The translations under genes were made by a program, and so were the position numbers. Positions 1 through 9,302 of a stretch of 64,000 nucleotides of DNA are shown in pieces. This DNA is from a bacterium (GTDB lineage: Bacteria > Electryoneota > RPQS01). The first letter of the stretch is position 1. Each line of letters begins with the position of its first letter. The notes beneath the pieces are model-generated. The model had not been told where the DNA came from. It saw only the letters and a program-made list of their open reading frames with translations, and ran no database searches. The stretch is taken from NCBI GenBank assembly GCA_016703065.1, contig JADJCU010000003.1, positions 248,001 to 312,000 of the forward strand, in the 5' to 3' direction.

Positions 1-102
1 CTTTACGATGTAATTCTTGCCCATATATCTGACGCGCGATGTGGGGCGCACGTAGAGAAGGGGCTTTCAGGTTTTTCAGGCCAGCTGCTCATGTTGCTTG
101 AC
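1..102. other. Window edge downstream of purH, no supported gene
   Basis: This stretch follows the purH stop codon on the minus strand. A minus-strand ATG at 24..22 opens a frame starting MGKNYIVK that runs off the window. It could be the start of the next gene of the run, but no convincing Shine-Dalgarno sequence precedes it and eight residues cannot be identified. No terminator hairpin is visible, so transcription from purH probably continues past the edge. Confidence 0.3.
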
Positions 103-1638
103 TCAGTGTTTGAAGTGCCTACGGCCCGTAAAGATCATGGCGACATTGTGTTCGTTGGCGGCGGCGATGACTTCTTCATCTCGGACGGAGCCCCCGGGTT
201 GGACAATGGCAGTTGCGCCGGCGTTGGCGACGTGGTCGACGCCATCACGGAACGGGAAGAAGGCATCGGATGCGCAAACGGAACCGCGAAGGGATAGACC
301 GGCGGCTTCGGCCTTGAGGACGGCGAAGCGCGTCGAATCGACGCGCGACATTTGTCCGGCGCCAATGCCGAGTGTACCATGTCGCGACGAGAAGACGATG
401 GCATTCGAGCGGACGTGTTTGGCAACGGTCCAGCCCAATTGCAGTGCAGCGAGTTCTTCAGGCGTCGGTTCTCTCTTGGTCACGACGCGGGCCGTTTTCC
501 ACTCTTCGAAGCCGCGATCTTTATCCTGCAGGAGAAATCCACCCCAGATTGCGCGGAGCTCTTGCTTGGGTTTATGTGCGTACAGCTCGTCGAGGTTGAA
601 GGTAATCAGCCGGAGGGCTTTTTTCTTGGCGAGGGTCGCTCGGGCACCGTCGGTGAACGAGGGCGCGAGAATGATTTCGAGGAAGATGTCCGAAAGACGG
701 GACGCCGCATCTTCATCGAGCGGCCGATTGACCGCGACAATGCCGCCGAAGGCCGAGACAGGATCGGTCAGGAGCGCGATTTCGATGGCATCTACCAAAC
801 GCGGACTTACACCGACACCGCAAGGAGTGACATGTTTGATGATCACACACGCGCAATCGTCGAATTCGCCGAGCAGGGAGAGTGCACCATCAGCATCGAG
901 TAGATTGTTGAATGAGAGCTGCTTTCCGGAGAGTTTGTCGGCGGCGATCAGTCCCTCGGCTGGGGCGCCGCAGGGGGCATAAAGCGCGGCGGACTGGTGC
1001 GGGTTTTCGCCATAGCGCAATTCGCGCACCTTCGCGAGGGCATAGGAATGGGCCTGGTCTTGATTGAGCCAGTTTGCGATTTGCGAATCGTAAGCGACAA
1101 TTTCGAGGAATGCCCGACGTCCGAAGCGGTCGGCAAGCTCTTCAGGAATCATGTTGTCAATCGTGAGTGCCGCCATGAATTCGACATACTGCGCCGGATC
1201 GGTAAGCACGGCAACGTGTTTGCGATTCTTGACCGCAGCGCGAACCATGGACGGACCGCCAACATCAATTTGTTCGTTGGTCTCATCTTCAGTCTTGCCT
1301 TGAGCAAGCGTTTCGGCGAAGGGATAGAAGTTGACCACGAGCAGATCGATGGGCTCAAGGTTCAGACGTTTCAAGTCATCCCTATCACCCTCATGATCAC
1401 GCCTGGCCAGAAGTCCGCCGTGAATGCGAGGATGAAGCGTCTTGATACGGCCCTCCATCGCTTCCGGGTGGCCGGTGAACTTCTCGACCGGCGTTACGGG
1501 GAGTCCGGCATCCTGGATGGCACGGGCTGTTCCGCCAGAGGCAATGAGTTCAACGTTATGCTGATGAAGATGTCGAGCGAGGTCAATGAGACCTTTCTTG
1601 TCGCTTACCGAGAGAAGCGCCCGTCGAATTGAGATCAT
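103..1638 (-). CDS. purH: Bifunctional AICAR transformylase / IMP cyclohydrolase PurH
   Basis: PurH catalyses the last two steps of de novo IMP synthesis: formyl transfer to AICAR, then ring closure of FAICAR. It is a cytosolic enzyme. The 511 residues match the usual family length. The N-terminal cyclohydrolase (MGS-like) domain shows RRALLSVSDKKGL, ASGGTA and GRIKTLHPRIHGG. The C-terminal transformylase domain shows KHVTPCGVG near the middle and the RSNAIVF and GQMSRVDS segments. The ATG follows the purN stop by 10 bases, so the two genes are almost certainly co-transcribed and encode neighbouring pathway steps. Nothing is missing from the protein. Confidence 0.97.
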   Translation of the reverse strand: MISIRRALLSVSDKKGLIDLARHLHQHNVELIASGGTARAIQDAGLPVTPVEKFTGHPEAMEGRIKTLHPRIHGGLLARRDHEGDRDDLKRLNLEPIDLLVVNFYPFAETLAQGKTEDETNEQIDVGGPSMVRAAVKNRKHVAVLTDPAQYVEFMAALTIDNMIPEELADRFGRRAFLEIVAYDSQIANWLNQDQAHSYALAKVRELRYGENPHQSAALYAPCGAPAEGLIAADKLSGKQLSFNNLLDADGALSLLGEFDDCACVIIKHVTPCGVGVSPRLVDAIEIALLTDPVSAFGGIVAVNRPLDEDAASRLSDIFLEIILAPSFTDGARATLAKKKALRLITFNLDELYAHKPKQELRAIWGGFLLQDKDRGFEEWKTARVVTKREPTPEELAALQLGWTVAKHVRSNAIVFSSRHGTLGIGAGQMSRVDSTRFAVLKAEAAGLSLRGSVCASDAFFPFRDGVDHVANAGATAIVQPGGSVRDEEVIAAANEHNVAMIFTGRRHFKH

Positions 1639-1648
1639 GACTATAGAA

Positions 1649-2266
1649 TTAGGGTAGGAGCGTTACTTTGCGGCCCGAAACGACGACACGCTGCGCGGCA
1701 ATCATACGCAGGACGCCGGCATAGAGGCCTTTTTCAATAGTCTGAACGCGGGCAGCCAACGACTGGGGTGTATCAGCGGGCTGTACGAGTACGACCTGCT
1801 GCGCGATAATCGGGCCGTGATCATACTCTTCGTCGACGAAGTGCACAGTTGCCCCGGTTACGCGGGCGCCGAACTCGAGTACCGCTTCATGCACTCGTTG
1901 CCCGTACATTCCCTTACCGCCGAACGCGGGGAGCAGAGCCGGGTGGATGTTCACTATGCGGTGGCGAAACTTAGCGACGACTTGCGGCGGCACGAATTCC
2001 AGGTATCCCGTGAGAAAGATAAAGTCACAGTTGTGTTCCTCGAGCACTTTGAGCAACGCATCGCCATGCTCCTGTGTTGACGCAAAGTTCTTGCGCGCAA
2101 CAAGGTTCGACGGAATGTTCAAATCGGCGGCCCGCTTGAGCGCGAAGGCTTCGGGGTTTGAGCAGATCAAGAGCGCGGCCCGGGCCGGGAGCGCTTCTTT
2201 AGAGATGGTCTCAACAAGGTGCTGGAATGTTGAGCCGTTGCCGGAAGCGAAGAAAGCAATGCGCAT
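1649..2266 (-). CDS. purN: Phosphoribosylglycinamide formyltransferase PurN
   Basis: PurN transfers a formyl group from 10-formyltetrahydrofolate to GAR, the third step of purine synthesis. The 205-residue protein has the N-terminal GNGSTFQHL phosphate-binding loop (usually GxGSNxQ), the catalytic N-x-H in VNIHPALLPAF, and the conserved Asp in DEEYDHGPIIAQ. These match the Asn, His and Asp active-site residues known for this family. It lies between the LD-carboxypeptidase gene (3-base gap) and purH (10-base gap) in one minus-strand run. The serine in GNGST replaces the usual Asn-containing loop only mildly, so function is expected. Confidence 0.95.
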   Translation of the reverse strand: MRIAFFASGNGSTFQHLVETISKEALPARAALLICSNPEAFALKRAADLNIPSNLVARKNFASTQEHGDALLKVLEEHNCDFIFLTGYLEFVPPQVVAKFRHRIVNIHPALLPAFGGKGMYGQRVHEAVLEFGARVTGATVHFVDEEYDHGPIIAQQVVLVQPADTPQSLAARVQTIEKGLYAGVLRMIAAQRVVVSGRKVTLLP

Positions 2267-2269
2267 GGT

Positions 2270-3226
2270 CTATGCGGAAGGTGCGAACGGTGAAATGGCA
2301 TAGGACAGAGTCATCGCGCCGGGTTTCAATCCAAGCTGCATAGGTGACCCGACAGGTAACGTGAGGCGCTCGGAACCGTGTCCATAGGGAAAACCCAAGA
2401 GAATTGGGTACGCGGTTCGAGCCGTGGCGTCAAGCACCGAGTCGCGCAAACGGCCTCGGCTTTCATCGTCGTCCTCTTCCCAACCGAAATCACCAACGAT
2501 GAGCGCGGCGAGGTTCTGCAGGTGTCCGGCGTTACGCAGATGGAAGAGCAGGCGATCAACACGATACGGCGGTTCGGCAATGTCCTCGATGACCAGAATG
2601 GCGCCGCGCAAATCGGGCATGTAGGGCGTGCCGATCAGGGATGCGATCATCGTGAGGTTTCCGGGCAACATTGGCGCGATGATTTGGCTTGCCCCACCGC
2701 GCAGAATGTCGATCTGCGCTTCGGGGAAGTAGTCGAGCCAATTGTCGCAAGGAGTGTCCGCAAGTATGTCGAACGCCATGCGTTCGGTTGCCGCCGACAG
2801 AGAACCATCAAACTCGACTGCCAAAGGGCCGGAAAATGTGACAGATTGATGTTTTGCCCAGAGCGCCCACTGCACCGCGGTTAAATCGGAAAAGCCAAGG
2901 AACGGTTTCCCTGAGCAGCTTAGTTGTTCGAGGTTGAGCCTACTCAGCAGGCGGGATGATCCGACACCGCCGCGCGCAGAAACGACGGCGTCGATTCCGG
3001 GATCGGCAAACATCGCTTGCAACTCGGCGGACCGAACATCATCGGGCGCGGAAAGGAAACCGTGTTTGTCAAAGATATGCTCGCTGGCCTTGACGCGAAA
3101 GCCGCGCGCGTCCAGTTTTATGATTGCAGCTTCGAGCTTCTCGCGCTTGACTGGACCGGCGGGTGCGCAAATGCCGATGGTTCCGCCGAGACTAAGCGGT
3201 TGCAGCATCGAATTGACCGTAGACAC
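2270..3226 (-). CDS. LD-carboxypeptidase (peptidase S66 family)
   Basis: S66 LD-carboxypeptidases remove the terminal D-Ala from murein tetrapeptides during peptidoglycan recycling. Some family members instead cleave microcin-like peptides. The family hallmarks are present: GGTIGICAPAGPV at the N-terminus, SARGGVGSSRLL, the nucleophilic Ser in GFSDLTAV, the catalytic Glu in VIEDIAEPPYRVDR, and the C-terminal GFPYGHGSERLTLPVG that supplies the His. The GTG at 3226 is preceded by AGGG at good spacing. An ATG at 3208 and a TTG at 3247 are alternatives, and homology begins at MLQPLSLGG. The gene sits between the GWxTD protein and purN with short gaps. Confidence 0.88.
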   Translation of the reverse strand: MSTVNSMLQPLSLGGTIGICAPAGPVKREKLEAAIIKLDARGFRVKASEHIFDKHGFLSAPDDVRSAELQAMFADPGIDAVVSARGGVGSSRLLSRLNLEQLSCSGKPFLGFSDLTAVQWALWAKHQSVTFSGPLAVEFDGSLSAATERMAFDILADTPCDNWLDYFPEAQIDILRGGASQIIAPMLPGNLTMIASLIGTPYMPDLRGAILVIEDIAEPPYRVDRLLFHLRNAGHLQNLAALIVGDFGWEEDDDESRGRLRDSVLDATARTAYPILLGFPYGHGSERLTLPVGSPMQLGLKPGAMTLSYAISPFAPSA

Positions 3227-3286
3227 GCGAAGCCCTGAGCATCGCAATTAGCGGGGCGGGAGCAGTCAACCTCTGGTGGGCAACAC

Positions 3287-4528
3287 TCAGTAGCCCCATT
3301 CGGGTCCTGCGAGATTATAGTCGCCAAAGCCTGTCTGATCGACGAACACGAAGCGACGATTCAAGTTGTGGTAGAACCAGATTTCGTATGGGCGTGATCC
3401 GGATTCAAAGGGATGGCGCTCGATATCGGTTGGTTCACCGTACATAATGTAGATACGGCCGCGATCGGTCTCCCAGCCGGGCCGGTGTGTGGAGTAGCGT
3501 TCATCCGCGTATTGCACGCGGAAGTAATACTCATCCATGAGTTCGTTTTGCGGCGTGTTGGGCGTCGGGTCGCGGCGTTTCCAGAATTCACGGAAGAGCT
3601 GTTCGCGGTCGAGCACGCCGGCGCTGCGCAGGCGGCGGTTCTCTTCGGCCGTAGCAATATACTTTACCTGCCGAATTGCGAGCGTGATGTCGGTCACCGA
3701 CGCAGGCACGCCGGGAATGCTCACTGAAAAGGTCAGAGACCGAGCCTCGCGCCGCCCGCCACCGAGAGCTTCAAAGGTCAAGGAGTATTTCTGCACAGGC
3801 AGTTCCTTGATGGCGACGACGTAATCAAAATGCTGGATCTGGCCAGTCGGGGTGAACTGCTGCTTCAGCGACATCACGGGCTGATTATCTTCGCCCGTGA
3901 TCGTCCACGACAGATCCAACGGCGCGGTCGATGACGAGATTAAGTCGATGCCAGCACGCGCGGAGTCGTCACGATTTGAGAAGGACTCAATGACACGCGG
4001 CATTCCGAGCTCGCTGTGCAGTGAGTCTTCATTCTGCCAATAGAGATCTGAGACGGCCAGCAAGGAATCCATGAAGGCGGCGGTTATCTCGCCTTCCCAG
4101 CGGCGTTTGCGTTTCGTCTCGCGATCGGTAATCACAACTGACAGGTCATACTCGCCGGGAATGACGAAGAACTCTTCGGTGCGAATAGCATTGAGCAGTC
4201 GGCTATTGGTCTCTTTGAAAGAGTCTGTGGTAAGCTCCATGTCAATGCTGCGTTCGGCGGCAAGGTTGTCGTCTTTGTCAAAGATGAGGAACGTTGCTTC
4301 AAAGCGCGAAGCGAAGCCCACTTCGTTTGACCGGACGAAAGTGAGATTATCGTACGGGATGGAAAACGCGACGTAGATGCGAGCACTGTCGGGCCGATCG
4401 GAAAGGCGCTGACCGGTGTGACAGCGGAAGCCGCGCGTTTCGGCGGTTTCCTGCCGGGCTTTCTGGGCAGCGGCCAGGGCAACGCAGAGGATCAGTGTGA
4501 CAAGACCGGCAGTGCAAAGCTTCCGCAT
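3287..4528 (-). CDS. Secreted GWxTD-domain protein
   Basis: This 413-residue protein begins with a signal peptide (MRKLCTAGLVTLILCVALAAA, cleaved near AQK) and ends with a GWxTD domain. That domain shows GWETDRGRIYIMYGEP, then PYEIWFYHN and a C-terminal FVFVDQTGFGDY. GWxTD domains are almost restricted to FCB-group and related bacteria, and their biochemical function is unknown. The middle is beta-rich and probably extracytoplasmic. The start lies inside the end of rimO, a 37-base overlap, so the two genes are translationally linked. The protein is intact. I can state its family but not a function. Confidence 0.85.
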   Translation of the reverse strand: MRKLCTAGLVTLILCVALAAAQKARQETAETRGFRCHTGQRLSDRPDSARIYVAFSIPYDNLTFVRSNEVGFASRFEATFLIFDKDDNLAAERSIDMELTTDSFKETNSRLLNAIRTEEFFVIPGEYDLSVVITDRETKRKRRWEGEITAAFMDSLLAVSDLYWQNEDSLHSELGMPRVIESFSNRDDSARAGIDLISSSTAPLDLSWTITGEDNQPVMSLKQQFTPTGQIQHFDYVVAIKELPVQKYSLTFEALGGGRREARSLTFSVSIPGVPASVTDITLAIRQVKYIATAEENRRLRSAGVLDREQLFREFWKRRDPTPNTPQNELMDEYYFRVQYADERYSTHRPGWETDRGRIYIMYGEPTDIERHPFESGSRPYEIWFYHNLNRRFVFVDQTGFGDYNLAGPEWGY

Positions 4529-5883
4529 GATTCACCTCGCGCAGAGTTCTCGATACTTTCGGGCACGCCATCGAGCTGATACGCGGCGGCTCCCGTGACC
4601 TTTACCTGATGGATCTGACCAGTGGAGAGCATGCCGCGAACACGCACTCGCGCGTCGATGTCCGGCGCATCCCATGTGCTTCGTCCCCAGGACGCATCTC
4701 GAACGTGCCGTGCGATCAACACGGGTAGCGTCGTCCCGATTAGCTTCTTGTGGCGTGACAAGCAGATCTCGCGCTGCAGCCGCATCAAGCGATCCAAGCG
4801 GTCAAGCGCGACGCCCTCTTCGACAGGATCGCCGAGCAGCTCTCCGGCAGTTCCGGACTGCGGGGAGTAGGTGAACACTCCGGCACGCTCGAATCGCACG
4901 TCTTTCATGAACTCATAGAGCTGTTCAAAGTCGCTATCCATCTCGCCGGGAAAACCAACGAGCACGGTGGTGCGTACGCAGACGTTGTCGCGGCCGTCAC
5001 GAAAGGCGTCGATTGCTTCTTTCATTTTGGCGGCGGATGTCTTGCGGTTCATCAGCTTCAACATCCTGGGCGCGGCGTGCTCGCTGGGAAAGTCGATATA
5101 GGGGAGCAATTTCGGGACCCGCGCACGTCCGCTCAGGAATCCAGCCGGCGTCGAAGGCGGATGCGCGTAGACAATTCCAATCCACTCGATGCCATCGATG
5201 TCGGCGAGACGTTGGCAGAGCTCGACCAACATGCGTTTGCGATAGAGGTCAACTCCGTAGCTCGTCGTTTCCTGGCCAATCAACATCAGTTCACGGACGC
5301 CGGTGCGTGCAAGCAGGCGCGCTTCATCGACAAGGCTCTCGATCGGTTCACTGCGGTAGAGACCCCGCATTTGCGGAATTGCGCAGAAGGCGCAGGCATG
5401 CGAGCAGCCGTCGGAGATACGGAGATAGGCCGAACCGGGCCCGGCTTTGCCGCTATACAGTGTGACTTCGGTGGACTCGTTGACGCTCAAGGGATTGGCG
5501 CCGAGCGCAGCGAGCATGGCGCTCCAATCACCAATTCCGAAGACGCCATCGAGTTCGGGAAGTTCGGCGCGGATTTCGGAGCCGTCGCGCTGCGTGAGGC
5601 AACCCATGGCGAGCACGCGGCGACCTTTGCGCGCCTGTTTCCACCGGACGGCTTCGAGCATAACCTGAATCGACTCGACTTTGGCATCGTCAATAAAGCC
5701 GCAGGTATTCACGACGATGACGTCGGCCTGGCTTTCACGGTGGACGTACTCAAATCCGCTCTGCTGGAGGAGTCCGGCAAGGGTCTCGCTGTCCACGGAG
5801 TTCTTGGCGCAGCCGAGCGTTTGAATCATGACGCGCGGCGGACGGAGCTCGGCGGCGCAGTGCCGTTTCATTGCCATAGACAC
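4492..5883 (-). CDS. rimO: Ribosomal protein S12 methylthiotransferase RimO
   Basis: RimO is a radical-SAM enzyme that methylthiolates a conserved Asp of ribosomal protein uS12. The N-terminal UPF0004 domain has TLGCAKNSVDSE, NTCGFIDDA and MGCLTQRDG, whose three cysteines bind the auxiliary cluster. The radical-SAM CxxxCxxC is CSHACAFC. KNSVDSE and the later YIDFPSEH-type region favour RimO over MiaB. A TRAM domain follows at the C-terminus. The family often shows YLDIPLQH where this protein has YIDFPSEH, a small divergence. The start overlaps the dnaE stop by 16 bases; MAMK at codon 3 is an equally possible start. Confidence 0.92.
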   Translation of the reverse strand: MSMAMKRHCAAELRPPRVMIQTLGCAKNSVDSETLAGLLQQSGFEYVHRESQADVIVVNTCGFIDDAKVESIQVMLEAVRWKQARKGRRVLAMGCLTQRDGSEIRAELPELDGVFGIGDWSAMLAALGANPLSVNESTEVTLYSGKAGPGSAYLRISDGCSHACAFCAIPQMRGLYRSEPIESLVDEARLLARTGVRELMLIGQETTSYGVDLYRKRMLVELCQRLADIDGIEWIGIVYAHPPSTPAGFLSGRARVPKLLPYIDFPSEHAAPRMLKLMNRKTSAAKMKEAIDAFRDGRDNVCVRTTVLVGFPGEMDSDFEQLYEFMKDVRFERAGVFTYSPQSGTAGELLGDPVEEGVALDRLDRLMRLQREICLSRHKKLIGTTLPVLIARHVRDASWGRSTWDAPDIDARVRVRGMLSTGQIHQVKVTGAAAYQLDGVPESIENSARGESCGSFALPVLSH

Positions 5884-8800
5884 TCAACGTTGGCTTCACC
5901 GATCATGTTGCCGACCTGTTTCAGAACGTCGAGGGACGTCTTCAAGCGATAGCGTCTCGAGCGAATGAAGCGCTGCTCTCCATTTTGCTCAACGCGGAAG
6001 AGAATTTCGACATCGCCCGTGTGGGATGCAAAGAGGTCTTCGAGCGCGTTCAGAGTAATGTCGATATTTGGACGGGGCGCAAGATGAATCAGCAGCCGCT
6101 TGGCGAATCTCGCTTTTGCTTCGTCGACCGTGTAGATTTCTTCCGCGATGAACTTTGGTTCTTCTTCTTCGCGGCGCGAGACGCGTGCAAGCACGATGAG
6201 CTTAGCGTCCTTTTGGAGCAGGTGAATGTAGCTTTCGAGCGCGTCGGCGAAGACGAGGATTTCGGCGCTGCCGGTAAAATCTTCAAAGGTGAGTGTCGCC
6301 ATAGGTTTACCTTTGCGGGTCACCTGACGACGAATATCCGTCACAACGCCGCCGAGGCGAACGGAATCCTGATCCGACAGTTCGCTGGTGTCGCCCAATT
6401 GAGCTGTAGTGATGCTTTCAACCGTTTGACGCTCATTGGAGAGCGGATGACCGGACGCATAGAAACCGAGCAGCTCGCGTTCGCGCCCGAGCTTTTCAAC
6501 GAGCGGTTGGTCCATCAACTCGGGCAACTTTGGCTCCATGGTTGCTCCGCCAGCGGCCGCATCGCCGAAGAGCGACGACTGCCCGAACTGCCGTTCGCGT
6601 TCTTTTTCAGCGGAGAACGACAGGAACGATTCAATGGCAGAGAAGAAGACGGCGCGATTACCGGGAAGACTATCCAGTGTTCCGGAGCCGATCAGACTTT
6701 CGAGAACTTTGCGATTGACGATGCGGGAATCAACGCGGGCAGCGAGATCAAAGAAAGATTTGAACGCACCATCTTTGGCGCGCGCTGCGAGAATCTCTTC
6801 GACCGGTCCCTGACCGATGTTCTTGATGTTTTCGAGTCCGCAGCGGACAGCGGTGCCCTTGACAGAGAAATTCCGTTCAGAAATGTTAATGTCCGGCGGA
6901 AAGACTTCGACGTTGTTCCGGCGGGCATCGGCAATGAGTTTGGGCATCTGCTTGGTCTCGCCATGATATGAGGCGATTTCCGATGCCATGAACTCAGCTT
7001 GATAGTTCGCCTTCAGATAGGCGGTTTGATAGGCGAGCACGGCATAACATGCCGCGTGGGCCTTGACGAACCCGTACTCGGAGAATTTGCGGACGAGCTC
7101 GTAGATTTCCTCGGCGAGGGTTTTTGAGAGGCCGGAGTGCTTCAGGCAGCCGCTGATAAACTCAGCACGCACCTTGTCCATCTCTTCTTTCTTTTTCTTG
7201 CCCATCGCCTTACGCAAAATATCGGCGCGGCCAAGCGTAAAACCGGCGATGTCGCGGGCAATACGCAGGACCTGTTCCTGATAGACAATGACGCCGTAAG
7301 TTTGCTTGAGGATCGGTTCGAGCTTCGGATGCAAATAGGAGATCGGCGAGCGGCCGTGTTTTCGGTCAATGAAGTCACCGATCATGTTCATCGGGCCGGG
7401 TCGATAGAGTGCGACCATCGCAACGATGTCATCGATGCAGTTGGGCTTCAATTTGGTAAGCCATTCGCGCATACCGCCGGATTCAAGCTGGAAAACACCA
7501 GTCGTATCGCCGCGGCCCAGCAGGTCGTAGGTTCTCTGATCGACCTCTTCGTGCAGCGCCTCGAGTTGAATAGTAACCCCGCGCTGTTCGAGCATACGCA
7601 GACACAATTCGATGACATTCAGCGTGCGCAGGCCCAAGAAGTCCATTTTAAGCAGGCCGATTTTGTCCACCACGTTCATGTCGTACTGCGTGGTGATCGA
7701 GTTGTCGGATTGCTTGAAGAGCGGGACGTAATCCGTCAGCGGACCCGGTGTGATCACAACTCCGGCGGCGTGCGTAGAAGCGTGACGACAGAGGCCTTCG
7801 AGTGTGCCGCCGATTTGCCAGACTTTTCGATAGTCTTCGCGTTCGGCGAGCATTTGCGACAGTTCAGGATTGCCGTCGGTGGCAGTTGCGAGGCTTGAGG
7901 TCGGTCCGTCGGGGATTTTTTTCGCGAGCTTATCCATGTCGCCGTAGCTCATTCCGAGCACTCGTCCCACGTCGCGCACGACGGCTTTGGCTTTCAGGCG
8001 GCCAAAGGTGATGATCTGCGCGACGCACTCCGCGCCGTATTTCTCACGGACGTACTCAATGATCTTGGCGCGGCCTTCATCGTGGAAGTCGATGTCGATA
8101 TCGGGCATCGAGATGCGCTCGGGATTCAGAAAGCGTTCGAAGTATAGATCGAATTTGATGGGATCGAGACTCGTGATTCCGAGAGCATAGCAGACGAGTG
8201 AGCCTGCGGCTGATCCGCGGCCCGGGCCAACGGGGACGTCGATAGAGCGGGCATAGCGAACAAAATCGGACACGATCAGGAAGTAGCCTGAGAATCCCAT
8301 CTGGTCAATGATGCCGAGTTCGTAATTCAGCCGTTCTTCGAGATCGCGCGTGACCGTTGGATATCGGCGAGTCAGTCCGGCTCGCGCGAGACCGGTCAGG
8401 TAACTTGTTTCACTTGTCTCGCTTTCGGGGAGGGGAAATCGCGGAAGGTGTCGCTTTGAGAAATCGAGATTGATGAGACATTTGTCGGCGACTTCGCGCG
8501 TGTTCAGCAGCGCTTCGGGCAGGTCGCTGAACAGTGCGGCCATTTCATCGGCGCTCTTTAGATAGAACTCACTCGAACCGAAGCGCAAGCGCTCGGAGTC
8601 GGCGACGTTCTTACCGGTGCCAATACAAAGCAGGCAGTCGTGGGCTTCGTGGTGACCACGTTCGAGGTAGTGCGTGTCGTTGGTGGCAATGAGCTTGCTG
8701 CCGAGTCGCTGCGCGAGTTTAACAAGCTGGCGATTCAGCTCAGGCTCTTCGGGCAGATTGTGCCGCTGCACTTCGATATAGTAGTCGTCGCCGAACAGCT

Positions 8801-9302
8801 CTTTGTACCAGATGGCGCGTTCCCATGCGCCCGCTTCTTCCCCGCTCATCAGGAGCGACGGGACTTCAGACGCCATACAACCGGACGTAGCGATCAGGCC
8901 TTCGCTGTGTTTTTCGAGTGTCGCGTGATCGATACGGGGGCGATAGTAGAAGCCTTCGGTGTACCCGATCGAGGAGAGTTTGACGAGATTCTTATAGCCA
9001 AGTTCGTCCTTGGCGAGCAATAAGAGATGATTAGCATACTCACCGCCGCGACTGCGCTGGCCGCTCGAGCGGTCTTTGCGGTCTTTGCAGATGTAGACTT
9101 CGCATCCGATAATCGGCTGAATGCCCTGCGCTTTGGCAATCGAATGGAAATCGACAGCGCCGTGCAGAGCGCCGTGATCCGTGAGCGCGATAGCGGGCAT
9201 GCCCAGCGCGGCGGTCCGGCGTACGAGGTCATTGAGCTTGCAAGCCCCATCGAGCAAACTGAACTCGGAGTGATTATGGAGATGAACGAAGTCAGCGCTC
9301 AT
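5868..9302 (-). CDS. dnaE: DNA polymerase III alpha subunit DnaE
   Basis: This is the replicative polymerase catalytic subunit, 1144 residues and intact. Domains in order are PHP (FVHLHNHSEFSLLDGA at residues 5-20, with conserved metal-binding histidines), the C-family polymerase palm with the catalytic aspartates in MPDIDIDFHDEGR, thumb and fingers including KKKEEMDKVRAEF, then a helix-hairpin-helix and an OB fold (LGGVVTDIRRQVTRKGKP). It is the DnaE1 type rather than PolC because there is no inserted exonuclease. The ATG overlaps the murA stop in an ATGA arrangement, so murA and dnaE are translationally coupled, and rimO follows with an overlap. Confidence 0.97.
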   Translation of the reverse strand: MSADFVHLHNHSEFSLLDGACKLNDLVRRTAALGMPAIALTDHGALHGAVDFHSIAKAQGIQPIIGCEVYICKDRKDRSSGQRSRGGEYANHLLLLAKDELGYKNLVKLSSIGYTEGFYYRPRIDHATLEKHSEGLIATSGCMASEVPSLLMSGEEAGAWERAIWYKELFGDDYYIEVQRHNLPEEPELNRQLVKLAQRLGSKLIATNDTHYLERGHHEAHDCLLCIGTGKNVADSERLRFGSSEFYLKSADEMAALFSDLPEALLNTREVADKCLINLDFSKRHLPRFPLPESETSETSYLTGLARAGLTRRYPTVTRDLEERLNYELGIIDQMGFSGYFLIVSDFVRYARSIDVPVGPGRGSAAGSLVCYALGITSLDPIKFDLYFERFLNPERISMPDIDIDFHDEGRAKIIEYVREKYGAECVAQIITFGRLKAKAVVRDVGRVLGMSYGDMDKLAKKIPDGPTSSLATATDGNPELSQMLAEREDYRKVWQIGGTLEGLCRHASTHAAGVVITPGPLTDYVPLFKQSDNSITTQYDMNVVDKIGLLKMDFLGLRTLNVIELCLRMLEQRGVTIQLEALHEEVDQRTYDLLGRGDTTGVFQLESGGMREWLTKLKPNCIDDIVAMVALYRPGPMNMIGDFIDRKHGRSPISYLHPKLEPILKQTYGVIVYQEQVLRIARDIAGFTLGRADILRKAMGKKKKEEMDKVRAEFISGCLKHSGLSKTLAEEIYELVRKFSEYGFVKAHAACYAVLAYQTAYLKANYQAEFMASEIASYHGETKQMPKLIADARRNNVEVFPPDINISERNFSVKGTAVRCGLENIKNIGQGPVEEILAARAKDGAFKSFFDLAARVDSRIVNRKVLESLIGSGTLDSLPGNRAVFFSAIESFLSFSAEKERERQFGQSSLFGDAAAGGATMEPKLPELMDQPLVEKLGRERELLGFYASGHPLSNERQTVESITTAQLGDTSELSDQDSVRLGGVVTDIRRQVTRKGKPMATLTFEDFTGSAEILVFADALESYIHLLQKDAKLIVLARVSRREEEEPKFIAEEIYTVDEAKARFAKRLLIHLAPRPNIDITLNALEDLFASHTGDVEILFRVEQNGEQRFIRSRRYRLKTSLDVLKQVGNMIGEANVECLWQ

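Noticed and set aside
98..982. A 294-codon plus-strand open frame opposite purH
   Set aside because: It is antisense to a fully conserved purH, is rich in Ser, Arg and Ala as expected of a complementary shadow, and has no ribosome-binding site or homology.
5985..6971. A 328-codon plus-strand frame opposite dnaE
   Set aside because: It is a mirror of the GC-rich dnaE codons; the product is Glu/Phe/Arg-biased with no domain.
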